From positions 558,001 through 622,000 of the forward strand of contig FMBT01000298.1 in assembly GCA_900095095.1 (NCBI GenBank): a stretch of DNA of 64,000 nucleotides, given 5' to 3'. The DNA comes from Fragilariopsis cylindrus CCMP1102. Taxonomy: Eukaryota; Bacillariophyta; Bacillariophyceae; Bacillariales; Bacillariaceae. This document shows, in pieces, positions 1 through 10,800 of this stretch. The notes under the pieces are model-generated. The model was not told the DNA's origin, did no database searches, and saw only the letters and a list, made by a program, of their open reading frames with translations. The position numbers and the translations under genes are program-made. Position 1 is the first letter of the stretch; every line of letters begins with the position of its first letter.

Positions 1-178
1 ATGCATCACATTTTCTCTAGGACCTACATATATAATAGATACATACATTACACAATCTATTATTGTACCTTACATCATATATATATATTGTCCTCTATGA
101 ACTATGATTTGTACCAATCCTTTACTGCTCTCTGGTTTCTTCAATGGAAGAGTAGCCCCAGACATAAGACTACACAAA

Positions 179-217
<39 letters not shown>

Positions 218-870
218 TTTAAAAATAAATGACCCAGTATTGTACTTGGTTTGTTTTAATATGTGTGATGTATGTTGGTCAATTAAGTAGATGATTCAAG
301 ACCAAATAATATAAAAAGTGGAATGTAAAGAGTATAATTAAGCTAAATATGACAACATTGATGTTAAAATCATTTTCTTGTCCTGGATATATAATATGTG
401 ACTCAAGGTAGCCAACACTCTTGTACAGGGTACTACTCCCTCTAATAGTCTGGTCTCAAAGAAGAGTCTTTTGTCATTTGAAGCAAATACATCTACTGTT
501 AATTAGCATTATCATATTATGGAACATTGCAGTCTACTTTGTTATCAGAGTGTTAGAAAAGGTCCTCCCATCATGGCTACTGTAATAGTCTATGATAAGT
601 AGATTTTTTTGTTGCAAGGTAAAAATTTAATGGTTGACATAGGGACAGACGGGACACCCTACTCACCACGAATTCCAACATATAATACTGTAGACAATCA
701 TTAATTGACAATCATCAAAAAACAAAAAAGTAAGATCGGAGGAAAATAAAATAGCTGTAATATGTAGTACGTCTGTATCACTTTTGACTTTACGAGCGAT
801 TTCAATCACACCATCACAATTCAATTGCAATAGCAACAATAACAATATACCACTAACTAACCGAAACAAG
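1..870. other. Intergenic, no gene seen; CA microsatellite
   Basis: AT-rich sequence without a credible reading frame. A (CA)n dinucleotide tract of about 34 nt lies at 181-215. The rest probably serves as the upstream region of the SNU13 gene. Confidence 0.6.
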
Positions 871-1377
871 ATGTCAGAAAAAGCCTTCCCCCTAGCCGAT
901 GCGGATTTGACCGTTGCATTATTGGATCTTATCCAACAAGCAACCAATTACAAGCAAACAAAGAAAGGAGCCAACGAAGCTACCAAGACACTGAATCGTG
1001 GTATTTCGGAACTCATTATTATGTCAGCTGATGCTGAACCTATTGAAATTCTTCTTCATTTGCCACTATTGTGTGAGGATAAGAATGTTCCATACGTGTT
1101 TGTACCAAGGTAAGGACCAATATGACATACGTACACAAGATGACGTCCACGGTTGGTACCTGTCGCTTTTTTATTTAATTATTCCCCCCTCCTATTACTC
1201 ACTCTCTCGCGCGCTCTCTCTCTCTCTCTCTCATACACTTACAGCAAAGTAGCTCTTGGACGTGCCTGTGGAGTTTCCCGTCCCGTTATTGCTTGTTCTA
1301 TCACTACTAATGAGGCATCTCAACTCAGAACTACCATTGATGGCATGAAGATTAAGATCGAACAACTTTTGTTGTAA
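871..1377 (+). CDS. SNU13: SNU13 / 15.5K kink-turn RNA-binding protein
   Basis: Small L7Ae-family protein. In other eukaryotes it binds kink-turns in U4 snRNA (U4/U6.U5 tri-snRNP) and in box C/D snoRNAs. Two exons, 871-1109 and 1245-1377, flank a 135-nt GT-AG intron (donor GTAAGG, acceptor ACAG) that contains a CT-rich tract. The joined protein has 123 residues, close to the usual ~125. It carries the family segments [32 protein letters not shown] and [18 protein letters not shown] (across the splice junction), and ends RPVIACS followed by a short helix. The AUG at 871 is chosen because family similarity begins there; an in-frame extension to 784 has none. The gene is intact. The RNA-contacting residues seen match the family, so the call is close to certain. 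Confidence 0.96.
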
Positions 1378-1977
1378 TCAATCAGGAGGGAATTGGTCGT
1401 ATTGCGGATGAGAACGAGAATGAGTAATAAAGAAAATTATGTACTCTTTCGGGGGTTTTGGGTTCATTTAATAACTTCTCCTGGAATTTCCGGGGTCGGT
1501 TCGATGAATCTCTATGATCACTTTGGATGAACGATATATTGAATATAATACAATACAACTACAAACAACGACACATAAATTATTCGTTGTTGCTGTTATG
1601 TTGTTTGATTTGAATTTATATTTGTTTATTCAGAGACGTGAGGGAGGAGACAACTATGTCACTGATTTGTTAATGATCGGCATGTTGTGGTATAGAAAAC
1701 ATACTTTATAAAAACTGTTAAGTTAATTGTTTTTTGAGTTAAAATATTTTTACATTTATATATATATTATTATTGTTGGTTTAATTAGTCCTATTGTAAG
1801 CCATCGTCACTGTCATAGAATGAAGTATCAACATGATCAACTTCTTGCATAACATCTTCAGCAGCAGTTGTCGTTGCTTAACCATAACATTACTATTAGT
1901 TCATGATGTTGATGTCGATTTCGATGATGAAAATTGTGATATTATGATATTATACATTATTGTTGTTTTAATTAGTC
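1378..1977. other. Intergenic between SNU13 and SLBP, with duplicated SLBP 3' end
   Basis: Convergent 3' regions. No independent gene is seen, but about 1765-1946 is a diverged copy of the last part of the neighbouring SLBP exon (see the repeat entry). Confidence 0.6.
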
Positions 1978-2142
1978 CTAAAGTAAATCATCATCACTGT
2001 CACAAAATGAAACATCATCAAGATCACCTTCTATAGAATCTCCAGCAGCTGCAGTTGGCATTGATTCCATAACCATATCATCATTATTATCGGTACATGT
2101 TGTTGTTGTCGTCGATTTTGATGATAAGAATTGTGATAATGA
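1765..2142 (-). repeat. Diverged tandem duplication of the SLBP terminal exon
   Basis: The segment 1951-2142 (SLBP 3' UTR start plus the last ~55 codons) is matched by 1765-1946 in the same orientation, with landmarks such as TTTAATTAGTCCTA, CAGCAG(C/T)TG and CGATTT(C/T)GATGAT in the same order. Read on the minus strand, the downstream copy keeps a stretch ending in SFYDSDDG and a stop, against SFCDSDDD in the gene. It has an in-frame stop and indels further upstream. It is either a decayed exon duplicate or a candidate alternative last exon. Confidence 0.75.
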
Positions 2143-2904
2143 ATCATCGTTATTAGTTACATCCACAAGATTCAAAAGTCCAGAATTTGCAAGTTCTTTT
2201 TCTTTAACAGATAAGGTAGGATCATTTGGAGACTTTCTCTCTCCTTCTTTTTGATGTTGTTGTTGTTCTGCTGTCACCGCTGCGTCTTGTGCCGCGACAA
2301 ACGACTGTTGTAGATCTACCGGATCATATTTATGCAATGCAATACGCCTAAATAAATGAATAATATATGTAGCATAGCATAGAAAACATGAAAGAAAATT
2401 GTAAGAAACCAAACATTATTATAATGAAGAAAATTACTAGTACGTACAGTATGAACGGTTTATTCTGCGACGTAATAAAGCAAATAATAATAAAAATAAA
2501 TAAAAGGCGACGTACCAAGATTAATCATTCCAAGCCATTTCTTGTTGGGGATGTCAATGTATGATCAGGAGTTGATGGAGTTACCATTGATCGTTTCTGA
2601 CGTTTCTCTTTGGGAACTTTACTACAATATATATCATATCCGACCGTATTTTTACCCTTCCCAATCACCTTCCGCCGTTGTTGTATTTTATGTGCATGCT
2701 GAGATTCTTAGTATCTAATTTATTAAAAACTCTTTCTTGTTTGGATGCATCTTCGCATGATTTGGAATGGAATTTGATTTTCTTTAGGGATGTTTTGCCA
2801 ACTTTTTGGTATGTTGGTTTCTTGCTCAACGATTGTTGTGCTGTTTGTGACATCCTAGACGACGACGATGACGATGATGATGATGATGATGATTTTTGTG
2901 ACAA
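1978..2904 (-). CDS. SLBP: Histone mRNA stem-loop-binding protein (SLBP), frameshifted
   Basis: Binds the 3' stem-loop of replication-dependent histone mRNAs. Exon 1 is 2904-2516 and exon 2 is 2347-1978, around a 168-nt intron with donor GTACGT. The protein (253 residues if repaired) has a Ser-rich start. Its RNA-binding domain shows RRK, GKNTVGYD (family: KNT..YD.Y), a TP motif, then KKWL and RIALHKYD (family: RRSWD...W+..LH.WD). An acidic, Ser-rich tail ends DSDDDLL, resembling acidic SLBP C-termini. Three places need one extra base to keep the domain in frame: ~2672-2683, the G run at 2547-2550, and the AA at 2517-2518 just before the donor, where an added base makes a conserved Trp codon across the intron. 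With these the coding length is an exact codon multiple. The tandem copy of its 3' end lies just downstream. Confidence 0.85.
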
Positions 2905-3607
2905 ATTATTCGTGTTGCTATCGGCTGTGTTCCCATCGTGATTATCTTTTATCTTTTTTTATATTTCAATGCTTTCGACGGGTCCTTGGTGTTACTGGCG
3001 TACAGTTTCTTTGGGGGTATGAGTTAAGTATTAGAGCAAGAAAAGTGTGAACTCATGCAGTAGTAGTAAAGGGAGTCTGAAAAAGAATGATTTAATTAAA
3101 AACAATGCCACAGCGTAGTTACTACCGTGATTTTACGCGTAGACACGACAGTATGAATCAATCGAAATGCATGAAATAACTTTTTGGCGCGGAAAGAATA
3201 TGTGCGCAATTTTGTGTGTGTATGGTACTTAATACTCGTATACGTACAGTATCATACCAAAATAAGGAAAAAAGAAAAAAATAATATCCATTCATTAGAT
3301 ACACTCTACTATGTCTCTATTCCCTTCTAGGTTGTAGCACACCTACTAGTAATATATACCTAGATAGAATCTATACAAATTCAAATTCTAATGTATGTTG
3401 ATCTGCCTTAATTATCAATCTTAAATGACTTGGTCAACATAAAGGAGAAGAAGATAGACATACAGCTGTGTCTACGGGCAATCTTTATCATCGCTTTTTC
3501 TAGCTACTACGACTACTATACTCATATCAATATAAATCAATCGTATCACAATCCATACTGTCGTAAATATTTTTAATTTAGCAATATTGGTATTATATAA
3601 GTAGTAT
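2905..3607. other. Intergenic, nothing recognised
   Basis: AT-rich spacer between two minus-strand genes, holding the upstream region of SLBP and the 3' flank of the ADF-H gene. No RNA gene or long reading frame is seen. Confidence 0.5.
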
Positions 3608-4123
3608 CTACCTAATGGTACCCATATCATCTTCTGTAATATCAGGTTTCATTTCAATCTCTCCATCACAACCCTTCAGTACATTAAATACACCATTCTT
3701 ATACATTAATGTACGACCTTTCTTCATTGCTGGACAATTTTCATCTATGTAGACAAAATGTACAAATTTACCATTCTTCTTTTGTAAACGAATACCACCA
3801 AATACGGCACCACCGACATCAGTTATATAAGTAGTAGACGACAACTTAGCCGAAACAACATCTATACCACCTTTTCCTTTTTCAATTAATTTTAAATTAT
3901 TTTTAGAATTTCCATCATATCCGATCAATAACCAATCAACATCAACATTTGAGTCATCACGTACTTCTGCCCATGCTTCACCAACAGTAGGACATACAAC
4001 CACGCCACTACCTCGTTTAATTCCACCAGATCGTGGATCAGTTTGAAGTGTCCCTGCAATAATTGGTAGTGTTTTTTTTTGACTGCTGCTAGCAACGTTC
4101 GACGACGACGACGACGATGACAT
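3608..4123 (-). CDS. ADF-H domain (coactosin-like) protein
   Basis: Uninterrupted 171-residue frame. A poly-Ser start is followed by an actin-depolymerising-factor homology fold of the coactosin/drebrin type: EAWAEVRDDSNVDVDWLLIG, then a strand-rich core with GGIRLQKKNGKFVHFVYI and CPAMKKGR, which corresponds to the family's K-F-..-W/Y-I-G..-P..K+.. region. Coactosin-like proteins bind F-actin without severing it, so a cytosolic actin-regulatory role is inferred. The extra ~30-residue N-terminal segment is not part of the fold. The start is the first AUG of the frame and lies in a normal upstream context. The family is clear; the exact subfamily (coactosin versus drebrin-like) is less so. Confidence 0.72.
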   Translation of the reverse strand: MSSSSSSSNVASSSQKKTLPIIAGTLQTDPRSGGIKRGSGVVVCPTVGEAWAEVRDDSNVDVDWLLIGYDGNSKNNLKLIEKGKGGIDVVSAKLSSTTYITDVGGAVFGGIRLQKKNGKFVHFVYIDENCPAMKKGRTLMYKNGVFNVLKGCDGEIEMKPDITEDDMGTIR

Positions 4124-4702
4124 TATGGAATGAATCGATACTATATTTTTTCCTTTCAGTATCTTATGTTTCGAAAATTGTTTGCTCTTGTATAATCAAT
4201 CGTACTGATTGTAACAGTACCTCCCTCGCTCTGAATCAATCTAATCAATTCAAGTCTTGTCTTATCAATAACGTGATACCGGTATGCTAATGCATCAATA
4301 GGAAAGGAAGATCGATTCAATATACTACTACTAGAGGTATCAGCGTAACAATATTATCTATATCCTTCAAGGTACTATTTTGAGAAAGTTGTGTGTTTGT
4401 TTTTGTGTTTTTTTTGATCATTGTCGAATTATTGAATTACACTGTACTATGATGTATATGACGAGGAGTCTTCATTCCCCCCCCCCCTCACGATGACCTT
4501 TTTGAGTCGTGGATATAAAGTAAAATCAAGAATAAAAAGATTCGGCCAAAAGATTCCCGCTTCCGCCACAAAGATTTGATTGTGAAACACAAAACAAAAA
4601 AAGAATGAATCAGAATACTGTAAGCATCAATCAGAATATCGAATCACAGTGGAATATTAAACCACAACACAAACACAAAGCAAATAAAGATACAATAATA
4701 AG
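4124..4702. other. Divergent intergenic/promoter space
   Basis: 580 bp between the divergent starts at 4123 and 4703. It contains a run of C at about 4477-4486 and A-rich stretches. No gene is seen. Confidence 0.5.
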
Positions 4703-5574
4703 ATGATGAACTATCAACGAAGGACATTTCGCGGAAATAGTGGAGCAAACGATAGTCGTCTTCCAAAACACAATGCTCGACGGCGAAAGAAGACGCCGCA
4801 GCAAGACATAGATTCAGATTCAAACAATAATATTGACAACAAATTTCATTCGTCGTCTGAGTCTGAGTTTGAGTCTAGTCTTCAATTATTATAGCATTTA
4901 TAGAAGATCATCAAGGGGAGGTTGTAGAAGATTCATTTGGAAGTTCGAATGATGGTAAAAGAAATGACAATGACAATGACGATGACGAAAATGATGACGA
5001 CAATACTACAAGTACGGACGATCCTCCCTATCTCGATGAAATTAAAATACTGAAACGACGAATCAAAAATATTCAAGAAATATCAATTGGAACTAGTGAT
5101 GCAATTGTAGGTAATATTACTACGTATCAAGATAATGTGTTGAATGCAACAAAAAAGTGTGTTAATCAATGGAGGTCTATTGTAAGGTATCATAAAGATG
5201 ATAGTCGTCTTTCAGACGAATTACGGAAGGAGGTAGGTATATCAGTCTTTCAATTGATTCAATTGTCTATTCAATCTGGACCATTGTCAGGGGGAAAGCC
5301 AGGATATTTCAAACGATGTGGTACAAAAATTGCTCAAATGTGTATGGATTTTTTGAACGAAGTCGTTCCACAATACGAAGAATTAAGCAATTTAATGGGA
5401 TTTTCGTCCAATCAAATGGATGCAATGAAGAAATGGATATTGAATGCTGAAAAAGCTGTTCAGGATGATAAGCCACCATCCAAATCTGTCTCAAAAAAAA
5501 TGCAGCAAAATCAAAGTCAACAACTGCAACAACAATCGAAAAAACAGAAGAAGAAACAAAAGAACAAAAAATAA
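4703..5574 (+). CDS. Uncharacterised acidic/basic protein, one frameshift
   Basis: Not recognised. The N-terminal frame (4703-4894) is basic then Ser/Glu-rich and stops at TAG 4892. The next frame is open from about 4879 to the stop at 5574. Adding one T in the TTATTATAG stretch (about 4885-4892) joins them into 290 residues. The order is a basic Arg/Lys start, an acidic low-complexity linker rich in Asp/Asn, a helical core from about residue 115 with KILKRRIKNIQEI, NQWRSIVRYHKDDSRLSDEL and GKPGYFKRCGTKIAQMCMDF, and a Lys/Gln tail ending KKQKKKQKNKK. The helical core looks like a folded, possibly conserved domain. The Lys-rich tail suggests nuclear or nucleolar location, which is inference only. 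Confidence 0.6.
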
Positions 5575-5654
5575 GTGATAACTTTTGTATATATTGTATT
5601 ATCACTACTATATATTTTCTTCATCGTAAACACAATAACATAATAATATAATCG

Positions 5655-7253
5655 TTAGTTTATTTCTGCGAGATTTTTTACCTCTGGTAGCATTTTCCGA
5701 ATCGTCCGAACCTGGTATAAGAAGATATCAATACGATCCATCTCGTTATCTAATACACTACAAGCCTGGGCAGTCAACCGAACAATGGGATCTATAGAAG
5801 TAATTGCTTCATCATATTTATCAGGAGGGACGGTCATCAATAAGTCATGATGTATTGTAAGCAAACGGTTATAATGATTGGCATATTTCTGGTATCTAGA
5901 TAATGTAAGCAGGTTGGTTGTCATGTTGCGACTAGACCTACTATCTTCTTCTCTTTCATCATCGTCGCACCCCACCTGAGTCAAAGGTAGGTGTAATTTG
6001 GCACTCTTAATTTTCTTATCAACGACAACATTGCATTCCTGTTGGGTATGAGTCCATATAATTTCTCTTATTAAAGGTTTCAGCTTCGATTCTACTTTCA
6101 AGAGGCAATCATGTAAGGGAATACCAGGGATAGCGTCGATCGATAATTTGGAAAGTGATGAAGCCAAGTCTTTTGAGATTTTAGTTACTCCAATCGAAAA
6201 AGCATCTGGTCGAATATCAACTCGATTCTTGATTTTTTTATCTTTCATTTCTAATTGTTTCGAAAATATTGTCTCCCCCGATCTATCTACCGCTAATCCA
6301 GCTTCTGAGATAGAATCAAATTTAACGATAATTCTCAGATCTTTGTTTGTGTACACTAACTCTTGAAGATTATACGGTACATCGTAATACGATGAAGTAT
6401 CTAATACTGAAATGTCAATCCGATTACTCAATAGTACCATAATTCGTTGTGGAATTAGTCCAGAAAAAAACTTTCTGATAATTTCGTATGTAGTTCCAAC
6501 TGGAAGAAAATGGAGCTGGACGTATTTTGACTGATTATCTTTCGATGGTATCGGGATTTGTGATGTATCCGGTATCCATAGTTTCCCCGTCTTATTATTA
6601 TTTCGTGCTACCTTCGTAACAGCATTCAATTGTTGTATCTGATGAGAATGATGTTGTTGTCGTGGTCTTTTCTTCATTCCAACACTATTTCTATTAGATG
6701 AAGAGTTAGCAACAATAGTTTTTGAAGGTTTCCCTTTCTTGCTTCTCTGTTTTTCTATCTGATCAACCAAACACGACGAATCGATTACCTTGATTTCTTT
6801 TCGATTGTCTCTCTGTTGTTGTAGTCGAGCACGAGCCCTTCTCCCGTAGTCTTTAAGTTGATCCCCGGCTGGTTGAACCACTATTGTTTGACGAGCATTC
6901 GAAGATGCGAGATAGTCAAACTGTCTGGTAGTAGTAGTGTGGCCTTTGCCACGGTCATGGTGTTGTTGATTTTGCGTCATCACAAAAAGATGATCGGTTC
7001 CACCAACTTCCTCGCTGGTACAAACATGACTACCGTGTACTGAACTGCTATTTCTCTTCCTTGTATTTCCTTTTAAGTTCTTATCAGCACATTCTTGATG
7101 TTCTGTCGATTGCAATACGATATCATTTGGAAGGAAGATCTCATTTTCATCATTATTTGACGGACGGGCGTCTTCTGTGTGCAATAAAACAGACGAATGA
7201 ATGCGTAGCGACAAACATGGCGGGTGTAAAGTTTCCTTGTTGTTGGAATCCAT
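5655..7253 (-). CDS. Uncharacterised protein with RRM-like segment
   Basis: Intact 532-residue frame. Residues 1-230 are low-complexity and basic (RRARARLQQQRDNRK, KKRPRQQHHSHQ), typical of RNA-associated proteins. Residues ~243-335 look like a divergent RRM: an RNP2-like strand YVQLHFL, a helix TYEIIRKFFSGL and an RNP1-like strand LRIIVKFDS followed by an EAGLAVD helix. The RNP1 aromatics are only partly present. The C-terminal ~170 residues are mainly helical, with no motif I recognise. The gene is convergent with the one ending at 5574, 80 bp away. It could be an RNA-processing factor, but that is inference from composition. Confidence 0.65.
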   Translation of the reverse strand: MDSNNKETLHPPCLSLRIHSSVLLHTEDARPSNNDENEIFLPNDIVLQSTEHQECADKNLKGNTRKRNSSSVHGSHVCTSEEVGGTDHLFVMTQNQQHHDRGKGHTTTTRQFDYLASSNARQTIVVQPAGDQLKDYGRRARARLQQQRDNRKEIKVIDSSCLVDQIEKQRSKKGKPSKTIVANSSSNRNSVGMKKRPRQQHHSHQIQQLNAVTKVARNNNKTGKLWIPDTSQIPIPSKDNQSKYVQLHFLPVGTTYEIIRKFFSGLIPQRIMVLLSNRIDISVLDTSSYYDVPYNLQELVYTNKDLRIIVKFDSISEAGLAVDRSGETIFSKQLEMKDKKIKNRVDIRPDAFSIGVTKISKDLASSLSKLSIDAIPGIPLHDCLLKVESKLKPLIREIIWTHTQQECNVVVDKKIKSAKLHLPLTQVGCDDDEREEDSRSSRNMTTNLLTLSRYQKYANHYNRLLTIHHDLLMTVPPDKYDEAITSIDPIVRLTAQACSVLDNEMDRIDIFLYQVRTIRKMLPEVKNLAEIN

Positions 7254-7829
7254 TGTCTATTGATCCTTCGTGAATGTTGAATGCGATTTGTTGTCGTTAT
7301 ATTGTTTTATCCGTCTGTTATACACAATATTGAATATCGAAATAGTATCGTATCGTGCATTTAGTACTGTAAGTACAAGTTTATTCGGGGGAGTGATTTA
7401 AAGGGGGTGCGTTCAATACAGCAATCTCGAAACACTAATGAGGAACAGTGTACAGTGTACCGGTATAGTAATAGTAGCTAAAAGAAAAGATTGAACTGTA
7501 GACAAAAATTCGCTCTCAAAATTGAAAGATTGGCAGCTATTGATTTCTTCACAGGTAAACAAGAAACAACTACACAATTGCTGCATGGATAATTTATCGC
7601 AAACGGAACAGGAAAAGACAAGCTACAAAAAAGATGCAGACGCAGTTTAAGTTTTTTTTGTTTTTATTAGTTAGTCGGTGTTGTTTGCGCACACTAAAAC
7701 AAAGGGATGATGCATTTGTCAAAAATGCATCTCCCTTGATTATAATGTAAAGTGCAGATAAATTATTGTAACTTCACAAATTCGCCGAACTGTTTATGCA
7801 GCGTGAGTTTTGTTCTCTTTATGATTTTT
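7254..7829. other. Intergenic, nothing recognised
   Basis: Upstream region of the minus-strand gene starting at 7253 and 3' flank of the HAT-repeat gene. It is AT-rich with no open frame of note. Confidence 0.5.
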
Positions 7830-10800
7830 TTAAGAGAAAAGAGAGTCGGCCCCAAAGAGCACCTTCCTTCTCTCAGATAATGTTAAATTTTGAATTGGAT
7901 GATGCTGGCTGAGTTCAACAATGCCCGCAATGAAATTCGAAGGAGGGATGGAGCTTTCCAAAAGCTCCACGCCAATATTCGTATTTTTGGTACCATTTTC
8001 GATTATAACTTTGAGTGATGGAGCAGAGAGAAGCTCTTGGTCAAGTAGTTTTTCCCAAGATGAGGTACTTCTACCTTCTTGCTTTGATCTCTGCTCTCCT
8101 GTTTGTGTGATACGAGATATCACAGCGAATCTTCTTATGAACGCTATGATGTACAAATTGGCATGAATCTTGACTTCGTCAAGAATTAGATTAACTGCCC
8201 GAGCTAGAACATTTCTGGCGGTCTCTGTAGGCCCAGAACGGCAATGAAACCAAACAGGACCATAGTTTGGATCAGCATTAGCGCACCGAAGTTCTAGCCT
8301 AGATATATCAAAGAAACCATGACTCGTATCAGAGTATAGGCGATCAAGAATAACTTGGACAGTAGATTTTCCAAGGTGTGACTCAGCAGATATCGCTTCT
8401 AACGCGTCCTCTCCGTTCGCTGCGTATTCACGAATGTTGCTGAGCTCGACGAGAATTTTAGATATGTACTTGGTGAGGCCCTCCTCCCAAGTTTCTTCTT
8501 GTTTATTACCAATAATTTTATTTTTACTTTCTTCCCAAATAAGAGTACCGATAGGTAACAAGAGCTGATCGAGAATTAATAGACGAAGGGTTTCGAGGAA
8601 TCCATCTCCATACTGCGGAGTGAATTTTGTGGCAAAATATAGATGCCTGTTGGCCCGATGAAGATCGAAAGTATGAGAAAAGGGATTCAAATGAATCCTT
8701 GCTCCTTCGCACCAAACTTCACCACTCTTCGGGACAGCATTCAATGCGAGTGCTAACGACTCGAATTGCGCTTCTTCGACGTCAGCAAGATGACGAAGTT
8801 GTATTAGCGATGCCCAAAGTCTACCAGTTCCAGAATGCTGTCGAAGAGCTTTCTGGGAAAGTGCAATTGCCTTGGTGTAATTCCCATTACGAATAGCTAA
8901 CATCACGCTTTCCAACCATACCTTCCAGTCAGAGCCCCCCACATTACGACTTCTGCATAAGATTGCATTCGCGAGTTTGACATCCCCTACAAACTCCTCA
9001 AGTCTTGCACATTCCAATAGAGCGACAGCTCTTCCTTTGTCAGGTACAACGCGGTGCGCTCTGAGAAAAAGACGACGTGCTATATCCGAGTTTCCAGCTG
9101 CCACTTCCATCCTTCCAGCAGCGAGCCATACTTTCCACCTAAGATTAGGAGGGCACGAAATCATAGTTAAGGCAAATCGTTTTCGACTCATTTCCATTAC
9201 TTGTAAAAAGGTTGGGTCCGTCGACGAGTCGAGGTTCTCTGTCGAGGAACGTTCCAGCATTTGTGCGGCTTCCAGATGAACTTTCCATATTAGCTCCTTG
9301 CTAATACTGAGTGTTGCTCTATCAATCATGGCCATAGATTGAGGAAGTCGATAAATGTGATCTTCTAGGTCCAGCTCCTCGCAGAGACGGAATGCTCCAA
9401 ACCAAAGAGGTCCATAACGTGGAATTGCATCCAAACCCCGCTCTACAACCGCTAACGCCTCCTTGGAGTGACCAAGATCTTTCTCGAGCTTGTAAGCTTC
9501 CAAGTACAAAGGACCGTACCAAGGAACGTGATGCATGAGGTATTTCAATACTCTTCTTGCCATTACATCATTTCCAGCTCTCGCCTCCAACATAGCTCCT
9601 TCAAGAACTGTTCGCCAGACCTTTTCTATCCCAACGTGCTTGAGTCGTGAGAGCAATTCTCGAGCACGAGAATATTTCCCCTTTTCTCTTCGTGTTTAAT
9701 TGCTCGAGTTAGCAGATTTTCGCTATACTCGCAGTATTCTAGACCTGCAAAAAGGATCTTGGCACAAGCGTTCATATTCCCACACTCTTCTTCCAATTTG
9801 CTAAATTCAAGCCAACCCTGACTAGCATACGGTTGTAACGTATAGACCTGTTGGTACAAATTCCTTGCTTCTTCGAATCTGTTAGAACGTTTTGCTAAGT
9901 CAGCAAGCTCTAGAAAGACTCTCCAATGGATAGACTCAGGCAAAGACCCATCCGATAATGAAGACATCGCATACTTCTCGGCGTCTTTGAATGATAGTCG
10001 TTCTTCTGCCCTGAGTCTACGATAAAAATCTTTAAAAGATGATCGCGTAGCCGGACTCTCTGTAAGTTCAGCACGTTTGGCATCTGCCGGATCTTCCGCT
10101 TCTACATGAAGAGCGTTAGTTTGATCAGCTATTTCTTCCACCGGTGTATTTAAGGATCTTTCACTCTGAGTGGGTGTACTTCTATCCTTAGTTTCGTGTT
10201 TCTTTTTCCCACCCTTGGTGCTGGTCGATGATTTCTTCCCACCAGAAGCAACAGATGAAACCGAATCTACTCTTTGGACCCCCTTGTCGTTATTACTAAT
10301 ATTAGCATTCGTATTCTTCTGTTGGTTCTTATTGGACCATTTCCGTGAAACATTTTTGCGCTGGTTCTTTCCGCGGCTCGGTGGTCGCCCAACTGTTGGT
10401 GCGAAAGGTGATTGACGTTGTTGAGGATTGAATGCATTGGATTGCGAACCGTCCATGGAAGGCACTTCCCCCTCTTGAGGCCATAGAGGGTGAGCTGGTT
10501 GTGCAAGCATGATTGAAGGAGATTCTCGTAAAACTTGTTGTAGTGGAGGATGCATTCTATACTGCTGTTGCTGCTGCTGTTGCATCTGCCATCCAGCATG
10601 ACTTGAGTAAGTAGATGCGTGACCATATTGATCAAGATTAGGAGAAACCATGCCATCGTACTGCATGGACATGTTCGGTGCCGCCCAAGGTTGAGGGGAC
10701 GGCGCAAACTGGGGAGGATGTTGAGTAGGTTGAGCATGAGGTACATTCACATTTGACATAAAGTCTGGTGGTGGAGGTGCATGGTGCTGATGTAAGCTCG

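Noticed and set aside
1-222. 73-codon open frame at the window start
   Set aside because: It is AT-rich and runs into the CA microsatellite, giving an artificial Thr-His repeat; there is no coding signature.
2665-2904. Separate Ser-rich gene ending at a GT donor near 2664
   Set aside because: The sequence directly downstream encodes the SLBP RNA-binding domain in the next frame, so a one-base loss explains it better than a stop or an intron.
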